Below, piece by piece: positions 23,720 through 35,562 of a stretch of DNA of 64,000 nucleotides. Below the pieces are notes generated by a model. The model was not told the DNA's origin and made no database searches. It saw nothing but the letters and a program-made list of their open reading frames with translations. The first letter of the stretch is position 1. Each line of letters begins with the position of its first letter. The stretch is from Ramazzottius varieornatus (taxonomy: Eukaryota > Tardigrada > Eutardigrada > Parachela > Ramazzottiidae): positions 4,020,448 through 4,084,447 of the forward strand of contig BDGG01000002.1 in assembly GCA_001949185.1 (NCBI GenBank). The letters run 5' to 3'. A program made the translations under genes and the position numbers.

Positions 23720-24745
23720 ATGAGCTACTATAACCCCTACGCCAATGCCAATGGCTTCTTCGGGTACCAGTACAACAATGGCGGATATCAGTATTTCAAC
23801 GGACAAGTCTTCTCGAACATCCACAGTTCCTTACCGATGGCGACAGCAGAGCTGCAGAACGCACCACGTCCAGCAGTGCCTCCCCCTCCACCTGGACCAG
23901 CTCCTCCGTACGCTCGCAAATACCGTCCGAATGTTCCACCAAAGAATCGCGTACTGCATTCCATTCCCACTTCACCGAAAGAACCGTCAACATCAGCAGG
24001 TCCCATTCCTCGTCAGAAAGAGCAAGCAGCTGCTTACCGCGTTGCGCCTTACTCCGTCTCGAAGCCTGCTCAAATCTACGGCGAATACTCCACTCAGAAC
24101 AAGAACTGGACTCGTAACAAGTCCGATTTCAATCTTCTAGTCGTTCCTCCTCCAGAAGAAACTGCGGAAGACACCTCAGCAGTCCCAGTTAACATTCGAG
24201 CACTTGATGGAGATATTATAGCTGAACCGAACTCATCCGGAAGTGGAGAAATTCACTCGTACATGAGCACGACCTCGAATCGGTTTGGCGTTTCCGGTCC
24301 GCTGTCGCTGAACAAAGTCCAGAATAAAGATGCTCATACGGGAGGCATAGGCAAGTATCTGATGGGCAAGATGGGATGGACCGGGACAGGAGGGATAGGT
24401 GCGCGACCGGGAGAAGTGACACCGTTGGGAGCGGTGGTGGAAGCGAAACTGGATAGGAAAGGATTAGGCGTAGGTTCGGAGCCTGTTGGAAGGGCGGTGA
24501 ATGGAGCTGAGCTGTCGCTTCCGGTTGCTTTTCTGAATGATTACTGTAAAGAAAAGCAGTGGACATTCCCGACGTATGAACAAGTGGAGGAATCGGGACC
24601 TCCGCACTGCAAGTCTTTTCTCTTCAAGGTAAAGTTGAATGGTATGGAATATCCTGCGCCCGAAGCTGCGAATACGAAAAAACTAGCCAAAGCTAATGCT
24701 GCTCGTGCATGTTTGAAAGCTCTTGGTCTTGTACAAACGCGATAG
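23720..24745 (+). CDS. SON-like G-patch and double-stranded RNA-binding protein
   Basis: A single uninterrupted exon of 341 residues. The N-terminus is Tyr/Asn/Gly-rich (about 1-30), followed by a proline run (PPPPPGPAPPYARK, about 53-66) and a low-complexity middle. A G-patch spans about residues 209-250 (GGIGKYLMGKMGWTGTGGIG then LDRKGLG). A double-stranded RNA-binding domain spans about 272-341 (ESGPPHCKSFLFKVKLNG then KANAARACLKALGL). This G-patch then dsRBD order at the C-terminus is that of SON, a nuclear-speckle splicing cofactor. The protein is much shorter than vertebrate SON, lacking the RS and repeat regions. NKRF is the alternative, but it ends in R3H, not dsRBD. Intronless, unlike its neighbours. 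Confidence 0.75.
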   Translation: MSYYNPYANANGFFGYQYNNGGYQYFNGQVFSNIHSSLPMATAELQNAPRPAVPPPPPGPAPPYARKYRPNVPPKNRVLHSIPTSPKEPSTSAGPIPRQKEQAAAYRVAPYSVSKPAQIYGEYSTQNKNWTRNKSDFNLLVVPPPEETAEDTSAVPVNIRALDGDIIAEPNSSGSGEIHSYMSTTSNRFGVSGPLSLNKVQNKDAHTGGIGKYLMGKMGWTGTGGIGARPGEVTPLGAVVEAKLDRKGLGVGSEPVGRAVNGAELSLPVAFLNDYCKEKQWTFPTYEQVEESGPPHCKSFLFKVKLNGMEYPAPEAANTKKLAKANAARACLKALGLVQTR

Positions 24746-24940
24746 AAAACTGTATCTGTGGTGAAGTTCGTACGAATATCTGAATCGGCACAAAACCGAT
24801 GAAAGTAAAGCAACCTCCTAGAATATCAGAACCTCGGTATCGGAATATCCTGTGAAAAACTTCGAACACCTCAGATGAAACCGTCATACGGTCAGTTCAC
24901 CCTGTAGCAGGAAGATAAGTTTGTTTTCGGAAGACAGGGC

Positions 24941-27900
24941 TCAGGCTGCGGACTTCGAGCTCATCAAAAGTTCGACTTCGTCAAACAAAGTCAGGACGCG
25001 AATTTCTTTTTCCGTCATGAGGTCCAAAATTTCTTGTGTTCGCTGTGGAAAGCATTTGATGGCGTCGACGTACAGTGCCTGGAAGGAACAATCAGATTCG
25101 TGAAGGAAGTTCGCCTTAGTTTACGAGGAGTGGCGTACCTTGGCCGAAGGGCAGCTTTGTAAAGCTCGGTAGTACACTCCTTCCGCGTTCCGGAGGTTAT
25201 CTTCCTCTGTCTCGAACCTCAAGTACAGCCTCCACAGAAGTGGAGAGTGTCGTCCAACTCTCGATTCTACGGCTCGCTCGAACAAGGACCGAAGCTTGTG
25301 TGACATTCCCGTATCCCGATACGTGCTCACTTCCACATCTGCAAAATAGCAACCATAACTTATCCATGGGGCAGTCAAAACTAGCCGGAAACGTTCTTCA
25401 CCTGTAACTAAATCGGTCATTCGAGCGTTGTTGAGGTTCTTCCACAAGCGATACTTTCTCTCGTACTCAGAGAAAATGGCGAACATCCAGGGCACTTCCG
25501 TCGTGGATTCTTCCAGCACTTGGTCGAAGTATCCTCGTAGACGACCACTAATGAAAGCGGAGATCTCGGTGGAAATGAAAGCGTATAAGAGTTGTGGACT
25601 GTGGGGAAAGTCCTTAAGTCCACTCAACAGTATCTCCCGGAGCCGCGAAGAAGACAAGGAAGCTTGCCGTTGGTGATACAGCGCCAGTCGACAGAGAAAC
25701 TCCGTTAGTATTTCAAAGTCCATCTCATTTCTCTCTTTGACCAGGTCGAAGTCCACAGCTTTCGATCCTTCCTGCTCTTTCTTCTGGTCGTTCTGAACTT
25801 CCGAGACGAGTTCGAAGGCAGCCTCAAACCCGGAAATGAGGTACTCGAATAGTGCTGCACAGATCGCTGTGTTGCAATAGCGACTTCCCAGAGCGACCAA
25901 AAACGAAGTATCACTGTTATCCATTTCTTTCGCTTCTTTTAGCTTCTTCTGAAACACAATTCTGTATTTCAGAATCTGCGCTTGCGACAATTCGTTTTCT
26001 TGGCTCACGTCAAGCCGAACACCTTCCGCAAACTGCGCCAGTATCAAACATGCCTTTCTTTGTGCCGAAACGCTGATTGGATTTCGGTGCTGGGTGAGTG
26101 TCTCGAGAAGACTTTCCACGTAAAAACGAACTACTCGACCGAGGAGGACGTCATCAGGTTGGACTTGCGTGGATGACAGAACTGTCTGGAGGATTCTGAC
26201 GGTGGCTGCTGAGTTTCCTTGCAGTTGTCCTTCGGCAAGAGCGTACCATTCCCACACCAACAAGTTATTCCTATTCTCTGGTTGTTTCAGCAAGGACTTG
26301 GCCAGCGAGCGTAATTCCTTGGCCAACGCAGGCCGTTTGTCTGTTGTCTGCTGGGTGAGCTTATGGATGTGGTGCTGCAGCCAACACACACAGAGAAAAG
26401 CTCGTGGAAGGCCTTTGAAAGAATTTAGCGATTGCTCGATCGCTCCACCGATGAGCTGGTCGCCACCGGACCACGTCGTCTGGAAAGGATGGAAGAGCGC
26501 TCTAGCGTACGAGTCAGCGGACAATGGCGAATAATGAGACTCTGTCCAGTTGGCGAAGAAGGAAGTGAAGGGAGCCTCTAACGCAGACGGAAGTAGACTT
26601 TTGAAAGCAGAGGAGTTCGTGGAGTACAGTCTCGGCATTGCACAGTGTAGTAAAGAAAGACAGTTTATCACAGCTGAGAAAAGAACCTGCGCAGCTTCAG
26701 GCTTGGTGGGAATTCGGTACAAGTACGGGCTGATATCGTCAAAGAGGACTGTTCGCTCGAAATCGATCACCTCTTCTGAACCGTGGTAGGGAACCAAGTA
26801 GTGTTCTTGTCGAAGTTGCTCCAGCTTCAGCCATAGCTCGACGGGCGTCACGGAAGACTGTGCTAAAGCGTCTTCTGTCTGCTCTATGTTCTCAACAACG
26901 CTTTCTGCGTTTCGTGAGGCACTCGAAGGGTGGTCGGTGACTGTATTCCATCCTGGCGCGTTCTTTTCACCGAAACGCGGAACACCGGAATCCCAAAAGG
27001 GCTCCATGAAGACCAGCGCGTCTTTCAGCGGTATGGACGTGTTGAGTTTCGACGGGAAACGAAGGTTCAGTTCGAGCCATGCTTGTTGTAAAGCGACGGC
27101 TTTCTCTTGATACCCCGACTGCAACCAGAAGGACGACAGGAAGTAGATGAAGTAAACGACATGGACATCATGGTGCGGGTGTGCTTTGTGCGAGTAAAAA
27201 GTACCCTGGCTGATGGTCTGTGACAGTGTCAAGAACTTCTGGTAGGCTTTACCGATCTTTGAAAAAGAGAAGGTCGCGAAGTTTGACTGAAGAAAAGATA
27301 GGTACTCTCGCCATATCGAAGCGTCATTTGGATGGTCGAAAGCAAATTTCCCCCATTCGGAAGTGAGCCTCTCCCTGTCCCATACATCTTCGCACATGGC
27401 TAACCGACGTAGTTTCAACTCAATCGAAGCCGGGTTCTGTTCAATGGCTTTCTCGAGTATGGCAATCTTTCGTTCCTGAAGACCTGTGTGACTTATCTTA
27501 GTTTTCTCGTCGGACTTAGCGAAGCCATGACGCATGTACTCGTCTTGGAAGCGGAGGAAGTCCAGCCAGAGTTGGATGTCTTGTGGGTTGAGGCGGAGTT
27601 TCTCGTTGAAGGAGGCTGTGGTGGCGCGTTGAGTGTCGTATAAACCGGAGAGGTCGTCTTCGGGAACGAGGATGTCTGGTTCGTCTTCGGGGAGGGGAAG
27701 GTAGTTTCGACCGAATGGAACAATGTCGGGAGTCGGAGGTGGATGCATGACTAGCGAGGACCGCATTACCTTCAGCTCTTGGCTTTCGTGAAAGTAGCGA
27801 GGGTCCGCCTTCTTCCTCCATTTGCGTTTAACTGCGCCTAGCATCCAGCGAGGTGGGTTCTGGAACTTTGGGATGCTCTTCCAGTAAGTCGAGTCGAACG

Positions 27901-28732
27901 TCAGGTTGATGGCGTCGGGCTTCTCGTCCAGACAAAAGGCTTCCTCCGGTGGAACATTGGCTTCGGACAGGAAAACGAACTTTGCGTTCCGCCGTATATA
28001 TTCGTCCTCCTTTTTCTATGAAATAGTGCCAATAAGATGAGAGATGAGGGTCACCCGTAACATCAAGAAATCGACAGCTAACCGATTGCCCTGCTAACTG
28101 CCGCATTACACGTCATCGCGGTTAGGCGACGGCTCATAACGACGTATTGGTTTATCCGACTGAACCATGACGTCATACCTTAAACACATAAAGCTCATAT
28201 TACAATTGCTTACCTGGACTTCTGGCTGCTTCACTCGCTTTGGTTTCGGTCTGACTTCGGCAGGGAAATTCCCGACAGCTTCCACAGAGTCATACCGTTT
28301 GCGGTCCCGACGCTTCCTTTTCTTGCTCGATTTGTCCCTTTTCCTTGCTGATTTGCTCGACGATGACTGATTTTGGTCCAACTTCCGGTCATCGATTTCG
28401 TCTTCAGATGAAAATTCAGCGAGAACTTTCTCTGGTAATTTTACTGTCGATCGCAAAGTTTCTGGGTTCAGCGTTGTCTGACTGTCGAAAGAAAAATTGA
28501 ATCCGGCCAATCCTACCCAGCAAAAAGCACGATAAATAATATCTGGAAGACGGGAAGAAATCCATGTCTATCATCAAATTCACCTACCTGAGCTATTGTT
28601 ATCGGTTGAAGTTTGCGCTCCTCTCAATACGGCGCTGGGAAACAGGCCGCCAACTATGCGATCATCTTTCTCGACTTCCCTCTTACTGTTTCCATCCTCT
28701 TGAACCCTCTTGAACGCCGGAAATGAGGACAT
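24941..28732 (-). CDS. NRDE2: NRDE2 nuclear RNA-silencing/splicing factor
   Basis: Exons 28732-28588, 28512-28214, 28159-28112, 28015-25402, 25338-25139 and 25078-24941 give about 1147 residues. The N-terminus has a basic KKRKRRDRKR patch. The body is a long HAT/TPR-like helical array: LNPQDIQLWLDFLRFQDE, KIAILEKAIEQNPASIELKL, FMEPFWDSGVPRFGEKN, RTVLFDDISPYLYRIP and LLKQPENRNNLLVWEWYALA. The end reads YYRALQSCPSAKALYVDAIK then EILDLMTEKEIRV. This matches the NRDE2 blocks (FFEPFWDSGEPRAGEK, RQVLFDDI, EILDLMTEKELRV) as I recall them. NRDE2 acts in the nucleus with MTR4/the exosome and, in worms, in nuclear RNAi. A 63-nt piece (25339-25401) is a clean GT..AG intron that is a multiple of three and stop-free, so retention would add 21 residues. 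Confidence 0.93.
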
Positions 28733-29667
28733 CCTCAGATTTCTGTGACCGATAACTAGCGATAAGCCAGTGCGTTAAGAGTGCATCGTTGCAAGAACAG
28801 AAGCTGCAGATGATGATCCGGATGATCCGTAAAGGTGCTTCTTCGCGATCACTGGGCTCCTAGTTGCATTCCACAACTCCACTAACTAATCAGGGAGAAT
28901 CCGGGAGTTCCTTATATCCAGTACGTTTCCTTGCTCGAGAAGCGAAACTAAAGAGCTACCACAGCAGGCTGGGCTATCTGACCTCTATCCCTCCAGAAGA
29001 GCCTACTTCAGATGCGAGAGATCTCACTGTAGAGGGATACAGTACGTATCGGAATCGGCGTCAAAAGTTGTCCTAAGTTTAGGTGGCATCAGAGTATCAC
29101 TCTGGTGGCATGTTTCAAAATGATTTGGTGAATTTGGAATTTTTGGTCACGTGATGTGCGATATCTCGCTTCGGGAGCATTTTCGTCCCTGAACATGTAT
29201 GGCTCATTCGAAAGAGCGCGTCGAGTTGAGTAGATTCAGTAAAATGGAGCTGGATTTTGGATGTTCCAAGAAATTAATTTAATTCTCGACTTTCCTAGGA
29301 GGGTTAAAGCTAAATCTCCACAATCACGCTGCTTGTATCATTTAAAATACTGGTTAAATAAATAATTCATTTGGAGTATTGTTTGGGAAATTAATATTGG
29401 CTGGGCTTGCCGGGCGCAGCAGGTGTGCACTGGTGGATTTGCAGTCTCCGCGCACCGTAAAAATGCTTTCAATGGTAGCCAATCATGGACCAAGGCTCGA
29501 TGAAGTAGACAAATAAAACAAGGATTAGCATTTAACTTGGTATTTACTTTCCACAGGTTTGGCGTTTTCTGAACTTCCGCAGAACTGTTCTACTTGCAGA
29601 GCGATCTAGCAAACTTCCGTAATGTTCTAGACCTTGGCTGGGGAGCACGCTTGAAGAAGGAGAAATC
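28733..29667. other. Divergent promoter region of NRDE2 and DCP2
   Basis: About 0.9 kb between the two start codons. I see no coding exon; an open stretch on the minus strand at 29544-29807 is antisense to the first DCP2 exon and has no domain. Confidence 0.4.
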
Positions 29668-31299
29668 ATGACGGGTAGCTTCTCGGGAGCTGGGATTCCT
29701 AATAGCGTCTTGGACGACTGCTGTCTTCGTTTCTTGGTAAGCGTCGTTCCCCACCTGTCATCGGCAGCTGAGATGCAACGATGCAGATACCGGGAGTGAA
29801 GTCGCACTGTTATCTTCCTAGGTTGAGCTTGACTCAGAAGATCTGAAAGATTCCGTCCGTGTTTTCTTCAAGATTGAAGAGGCTCACTGGTTCTATCTGG
29901 ACCATTTTTGCGAGAGCAATCCTATCTTACCCAAGGTCGCCCTTCGCGACTTCACCGAGACTGTCTGCCGACATTTCATCCAGCTTCAGCGCTTTGTGGA
30001 ATATCTGGAGGAATACTGGAAGTCTTGGAAGCAGTACAAAGCCAGTATCCCGACGGCGGGAGCGATTTTGTTAGACGAAACTCTCGAATACGTACGTCGG
30101 AAAACTTTTAATACCAAAATTTTACAAATAATGATTGTTTTCCATAACAATTCGCTGGCGTAGGTGCTAGTCCTGGAAAGTTTTCCAGGAAGACGCTGGG
30201 GCTTCCCGAAGGGCAAGAAGAACAACAATGAATCGATGCAAGAGTGCGCGATCCGCGAAGTGTTGGAAGAGACTGGCCTGGACATCACGAACCTAATCAC
30301 TCCAGACGAGTATCTGGAACTTGCGTACGAAGACATGTTTGTACAGCTCTTCATCGTCGCTGGCATCAGCAAAGACACGCATTTTCAACCGCTGACCAGA
30401 GGTGAAGTGAAGGTAAATCAGCTTTTCCATACATAAGGTCACAGTTATTGTTATTGTTTGAGTCTTCTTTGCCGGAAGTACAATGTGTATTTGCAGAGCT
30501 TCGAGTGGATGTTAGTGCGGGAACTTCCGGGTGCGACCGGTCCTCAACATCCGAAATACAAGAACGCTGGATTCTTCATGATTCGTCCGTTCGTGAAGTG
30601 CGAAGTTTTTCGGAAGCGTGGAAAGCGGACTCGACAGGATCGTTTTCCAAATGGCGAGCCCAACTAGCCAGTGATACCGAAAGCGTGCGCCACTTCGGAA
30701 AACGATCTTGAGCGCATTTTCCGAGCTTTCAACTATTATTACATCCTTCGACCCCATACATAAGTGATTGCTTACGTTTCCCCTATTTCATTCACAGTCC
30801 GCTCCGACGGTGGATCGAGATGAATAGGAAAGCCACCTTGGCCATCGAGCCGGCCGAATCTCCTCAGCCAGCTTCTCTTCAGATAACCAACATCGTCAAA
30901 CGTGCGGCCGGAGTTCCACGATCACACTTTGACGTGTCGGAAAGCGACAGCGTGCCCTTCCCAACACCCGCCAAGACGATGGATCTCCCCTTGTCCGTAC
31001 AGAAACTGGCGGCCAACCAAAAGAAGCGTACTTCGATGGAAGCGAAGGAGGTTGTGGTGGCTGAACCGTTGAACGTAGCGGACCTAGAGGCTGCCATGGC
31101 TTGTAGCGCTGCGAACAACATGGTCGATACGCTGGTGGGTGATCATCCTGATGGTGTGGCGGAAGAGGCTGAGCAGCCGGCCAGGATGACCTTCTTAAGA
31201 AAGCCACTTCCGGTCATCGAGTTCCCGGACTTTACGCCCTCTGCATGGTCTCCGGGTTGCTTCAAGCTCGACATGACATCCATTCTGGCTGCGCAGTAG
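29668..31299 (+). CDS. DCP2: mRNA-decapping enzyme 2
   Basis: Exons 29668-29736, 29822-30091, 30164-30412, 30497-30597 and 30798-31299 join to 396 residues. The N-terminal regulatory domain begins with IPNSVLDDCCLRFL, then VRVFFKIEEAHWFYLDHF (Box A). The Nudix domain carries WGFPKGKKN and the Nudix box GKKNNNESMQECAIREVLEE with catalytic glutamates (REVLEETG). FEWMLVRELPG follows, then the Box B-like GFFMIRPFVN joined across a splice to PLRRWIEMNRK. The C-terminal exon is low-complexity and ends in FKLDMTSIL, resembling the short FKFD..I motif at the end of vertebrate DCP2. DCP2 removes the 5' cap from mRNA in the cytoplasm/P-bodies. Failure to splice the 30598-30797 intron would give a stop at 30665-30667 and lose PLRRWIE. 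That intron holds a palindromic element. Confidence 0.94.
30634..30712. repeat. Palindromic intron element, copy 2 (DCP2 intron)
   Basis: ACAGGATCGTTTTCCAAATG on the left pairs with CACTTCGGAAAACGATCTTG on the right. The core GCGTGCGCCACTT matches the dispersed family. It lies wholly inside the last DCP2 intron. Confidence 0.75.
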
Positions 31300-31601
31300 T
31301 TCACTTCAGGGGTTTTGACTAGAGTGTATTTTGCAACGATAAAAAGTCGAGTGCTCCTCTGTACGTCTTAGACGTTCTTTTCCGTGTTCTAAAATTGGAG
31401 CTTTTGAGTGTTTTGCCTTCTGTTTAGTAATGTAGTGATGCTTGCTACCGTTAGTTTCTGCCTGAAATAATGTAGTGTACTTTGTCGCTCAACACTCTGG
31501 GATGTTCCATGCACCTTGTGGTACTATGGGTCCAAATCTACTAGTGATGTATCCAGTTTCAGTCTCGAATTTAGTTACAGTTTAGTTTAAGTTTTAGTCC
31601 G
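31300..31601. other. DCP2 3' flank
   Basis: AT-richer sequence after the DCP2 stop, probably 3' UTR, running up to the foldback element. No gene seen. Confidence 0.4.
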
Positions 31602-32748
31602 GACGATAGAGAAGGGTTTCCTCTGCAGTTTGAGCTATATATCTAGTCAGAAGAAAAATCCCGTAACATACTACGGGATCCGGAATTTACGGCTCCCAGA
31701 CGCCGCAGTGACGTAAGGAATCTTGATTGAGCATTTTGATTGAGCATACACTCATTAGTCGATCAGCCGATGTGCAGAGGTTGTACTGGATGGTGTGCTA
31801 TGATGCGCTGTCAACGGGTTTTGGTACACCGTCCTGTCCCACTATGTCAAAGAGGGGATCGACTGACGAGGGGATTTTTCCAATCCGCCGCCCCTGATGC
31901 TCAAACCCACATTCCAGGTGGATAGAGAAGAGTTTCCTCTATCTTCTGAGCCGAAAACCTCGTCATCATTCCCTTCCTGCAATAAACTGGACGGTTCGGA
32001 AGTGATCGTCCATTGACCGCTACAGTGCGCCGCAATGACGTGAAGTTTCTTAATTGCCTCTTTGATTGACCACAGAACGATTAGCTGATCGCCCGTANNN
32101 NNNNNNNNNNNNNNNNNNNNNNNNNNNNNNNNNNNNNNNNNNNNNNNNNNNNNNNNNNNNNNNNNNNNNNNNNNNNNNNNNNNNNNNNNNNNNNNNNNNN
32201 NNNNNNNNNNNNNNNNNNNNNNNNNNNNNNNNNNNNNNNNNNNNNNNNNNNNNNNNNNNNNNNNNCGATTAGCTGATCGCCCGTACTGTTGACGTTGCAC
32301 CGTACCACACGCCTTAACGTGCTAAAAAAGCACAAAGCAAGGCATCCGCTGCATAGCCAGCAGTGCCGGCGATCAGCTGATCGTTGTGTGATCAATCAAA
32401 AAGGCAATCAAGAACTTCACGTCATCGCGGCGCACTGTAGCGGTCAATGGACGATCACTTCCGAACCGTCCAGTTTATTGCAGGAAGGGAATGACGACGA
32501 GGTTTTCGGCTCAGACGATAGAGGAAACTCTTCTCTATCCACCTGGAATGTGGGTTTGAGCATCAGGGGCGGCGGATTGGAAAAATCCCCTCGTGAGGCG
32601 CTTGTGCTAAATCAAAACTCTCAAATAAGGATCCTTACGTCACTGCGGCGTCTGGGAGCCGTAACTTCCAGACCCCGCATTATCTTCCAGGATTTTTCTT
32701 CTGACTAGGTGTGTAGCTCCAACTGTAGAGGAAACTCTTCTCTATCTT
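31602..32748. mobile_element. Foldback-type element with long inverted arms around an assembly gap
   Basis: The left arm (about 31602-32097) and right arm (about 32266-32748) are reverse complements over most of their length. Examples are GATAGAGAAGGGTTTCCTCT on the left against AGAGGAAACTCTTCTCTATC on the right, and CGGCTCCCAGACGCCGCAGT against its complement near 32645. The left arm holds about 110 bp (roughly 31745-31860) not found in the right arm. No transposase coding is visible. This shape fits a non-autonomous foldback or large MITE inserted between DCP2 and the mutarotase gene. The centre is unsequenced. Confidence 0.85.
32098..32265. other. Assembly gap (168 N)
   Basis: A run of N. 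The same 20 bases, CGATTAGCTGATCGCCCGTA, occur directly on both edges in the same orientation. Assemblers often leave such a signature at collapsed or mis-joined repeats, so the true gap length and order here are doubtful. Confidence 0.97.
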
Positions 32749-33681
32749 CCTGCGGCACTGGTTTGAGCATTGGGAGTTAACGGTTGCCGCAATCCCCTTG
32801 TGAGATATGCACCCTGATGATCCATATCCCGGTTTTATACAAGAACGAGGGGTTTTTTGGGGTTCGTTCTTTGGCGCTGAGCTAGGGTTCGATCGATGGA
32901 ACACTTGCGCTAGCTGTGAAGGAACTGATTCCGACGTATTGGGCATTTGGGAGGTTCTCATTATAATTTTATCGATCGTTAATCGACTGGCCATCTTACG
33001 CTCTTGTTCCTCCAGACAGTCCTCTTCTTTGTGCTGGCCGTGCTGGGATGTTTCGGAAAAGTCTGTATGGAGACGTTGACCCGCTTAAGCGGCAGTCATC
33101 GATGGTGACCTAGCAGTGGCCTTACTGGCCTTGTATTATCTGTGCTGATTTTGGTTGTAAGGAGATTCCTCTATTTCACAGCAGGAAAGATACGACTACT
33201 CGCATGATCGTAACTCCTTGCATATTCGCTGATTACCTGCGCATTTCACAGTTGCAGGACGGCCGTGGTAAACTCCTAGAAGGATTTCTGCCGAGAAAAA
33301 CCATTGGACCATTGGACGGAACCGGAAGTGTATCCTTCGTCGACCGCCGACTCTGAAAGTTTTGGATATTTTTCTTTCTTCGCACGATTTATCAGCGCCA
33401 TCTTCAGAACTTTGCTTCACCGGCGAAGAGCACCATCGTGATCGTCGTGGTTTGACCCCGGGTAAATACTCGTAAATTTATTTTGGTGACTTTTGAAATC
33501 AGCTGCGCTAATCAGTAATCGCGGTCGTTGCAGAAGCCGTCTCACTGACACGTCGCTCTTGTTTCTTCACTCGAGCCTCGACTGCGGAATGGGCTGGCAG
33601 AAATGCAAGTACTATTTCTGCTGTTGCTGTTATCCCCATTCCAACCATAAATACAAAATGCGGACGCAACTCTTCGGGAAG
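32749..33681. other. Spacer upstream of the mutarotase gene
   Basis: Open pieces exist on both strands (for example 32680-32994 minus and 33493-33681 plus), but they show no domain or supported splicing. The last part is in frame with the mutarotase start and may be 5' UTR or an N-terminal extension. Confidence 0.35.
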
Positions 33682-35333
33682 ATGGCTTTTTCGGCTCCAG
33701 TGCAACTATATGAAATCGAGAATAAGAACGGCATGGTCCTGTCTGTCATCAACTACGGCGCAAGGATTGTCGGACTGAAAGTACCGTCGCTCACTGGCAA
33801 AGTGGTTGATGTCGTTTGCGGGTTCAAGAATCTGGAAGGTCTATCTCGTGTCTTGCACTTTGTTGATCAAGACAGATTAATGATAATTATGCATATTGGC
33901 GGCTTCTGTTATGCACTAGATCAAGCATGAAATTCACTGATAACGTTGGAATTTTACAGTGTTTGTTTTTTCCTTTACAGATTATCAAAAGGATGAATTT
34001 TATTTCGGAGCCATTGTCGGGCGTGTCGGAGGAAGAATATTCCCCACACGTGTAATGATCGGGAATCGGGAGTATAATCTGACGGTTAATAACGGAGACT
34101 GCCATTTACATGGTGGAATGAATGGCTTTGACAAGGTAGAGAATATAACTTAGGGGCGTAAGCAAAAGTACGTAGCAGGATCGTTTTTCCAAGTGGCGCA
34201 CGTTCCCAGCTAATAGCAATGGGTACGTGCGTCACTTGGGAAGTAGTTTTATCGGGTTCGTTTGTCGAGCTTCCAGAACGCGTTTTATGCACTAAACACG
34301 AAGTCGAAGATAGTGCTGATGACGAAGATAATACTGGTTTGGTTTTTTAGGCATTGTGGTCGGTAGAAGTGATTGAGGAAAAGGACGGTGTGCAAGGTCT
34401 GCTGATGCGCCACGTAAGTCCGGCGGGGACGGAAGGATACCCGAGTGAGATGTTAACGGAAGTGGAGTACCGCTTGACCAACGACAACGAGCTTGTCATC
34501 AAAATCAAAGCAACATGCGATGACATTACCCTTGCTAGCATTCCTAACCATGCATACTTCAACCTTGGTGGTCCGGTGAGAATCTCACTAGTAAACAACC
34601 TCGAACAAGGAAGTCGTATGCGCTGTACTAAGTTAAGATGTGCTTTCGCTGTCTTTAGGAAGAAGCAACCGTATACGACCACATCGTTTCGATCGCAGCC
34701 GATTCCTACCTTCCTGTGAACGAGAACACGGTTCCTACTGGTGAGATCAAGAGTGTGAAAGATACCATCTACGACTTCCGGAAACCACGGAGGTTGGGAG
34801 ACGCCATACCGATGACTCCGAAGGAAGGTTTCGGTTATGACGACTACTGGTGTTTCGCACAAGCGCCCTCCCAGGCTCCCAAACATGCAGCAAAGTAAGT
34901 ATTAGAGTCTACTTTCGGCCACACTTCCGCCTGGTTTTACGGAGCTGGTCTTTGAACCTTTTCCCGGATTTGCAGTGTGTACTGTCCAAAGACGGGGATC
35001 AATATGGAGATCCTGACGACCCAGCCTGGTATACTCATGTACACTGGGAACTATCTGCACAAAGCCGTGATAGGGAAGTACGATGAGGTACTGGACAAGC
35101 ATGGCGCTGTGTGCTTGGAGACGCAAGGATATCCAAATGCGATAAACAATGTAAGTCTATTGATTTGTCTGTATACGTGATGTGGGTTTTGTTTGCTTAT
35201 ATGGTTGTTCTCGTAGCCTACTTTTCCTTCGGTGGAAGTCCGGCCGGGAATGCCTTACGACCACACGACCATCTGGAGGTTCAGTAAAGTAAAGCACAAA
35301 CATGATTCCATTTCTAACCAATCTAAAGCGTGA
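33682..35333 (+). CDS. GALM: Galactose mutarotase (aldose 1-epimerase)
   Basis: Exons 33682-33838, 33981-34135, 34351-34575, 34659-34894, 34976-35150 and 35217-35333 join in phase to 354 residues. Family blocks in order are VLSVINYGARIVGLKVP, FGAIVGRVGGRI, CHLHGGMNGFDK (catalytic-site His region), SPAGTEGYPSEMLTEVEYRL, IPNHAYFNLGG (second catalytic His), YDDYWCF, ILTTQPGILMYTGNYL (product-binding region) and the base region VCLETQGYPNAINNPTFPS with the catalytic Glu. It interconverts alpha and beta anomers of galactose/glucose in the cytosol (Leloir pathway). A further in-frame stretch upstream of the chosen ATG reads MGWQKCKYYF, a possible longer start. The third exon is preceded by an intron that carries a palindromic element. 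Confidence 0.93.
34174..34262. repeat. Palindromic intron element, copy 3 (GALM intron)
   Basis: AGGATCGTTTTTCCAAGTGG on the left, GTGCGTCACTTGGGAAGTAG on the right, with a short loop containing AGCTAATAGCAATGG. Located in the 34136-34350 intron. Confidence 0.85.
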
Positions 35334-35562
35334 AGGCATGAAGTACGAAAACTGTTCCGTGCGAGGAGAGCTCTTATTTTTGTCTACTAGTTTTAACGAT
35401 GTATTGACTGTAGCTTTTGTGTGATAGTCTTTCTTCCTGTGAGAACTGTCAACTAGCTTGTTCGAATTGTTTTAATGTTAAGTTATTGTAGTGTATCGAC
35501 TCTGTTCGAGATTTGTGCTGTGTCGCTGCTTGCCGCGCGCAAAGCTTTTGCTTTTTTGATTT

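Noticed and set aside
30598-30667. DCP2 ending at the in-frame stop near 30667
   Set aside because: A donor at 30598 joins RPFVN to PLRRWIE, matching the conserved end of the DCP2 catalytic region; the stop lies in an intron that contains a repeat.
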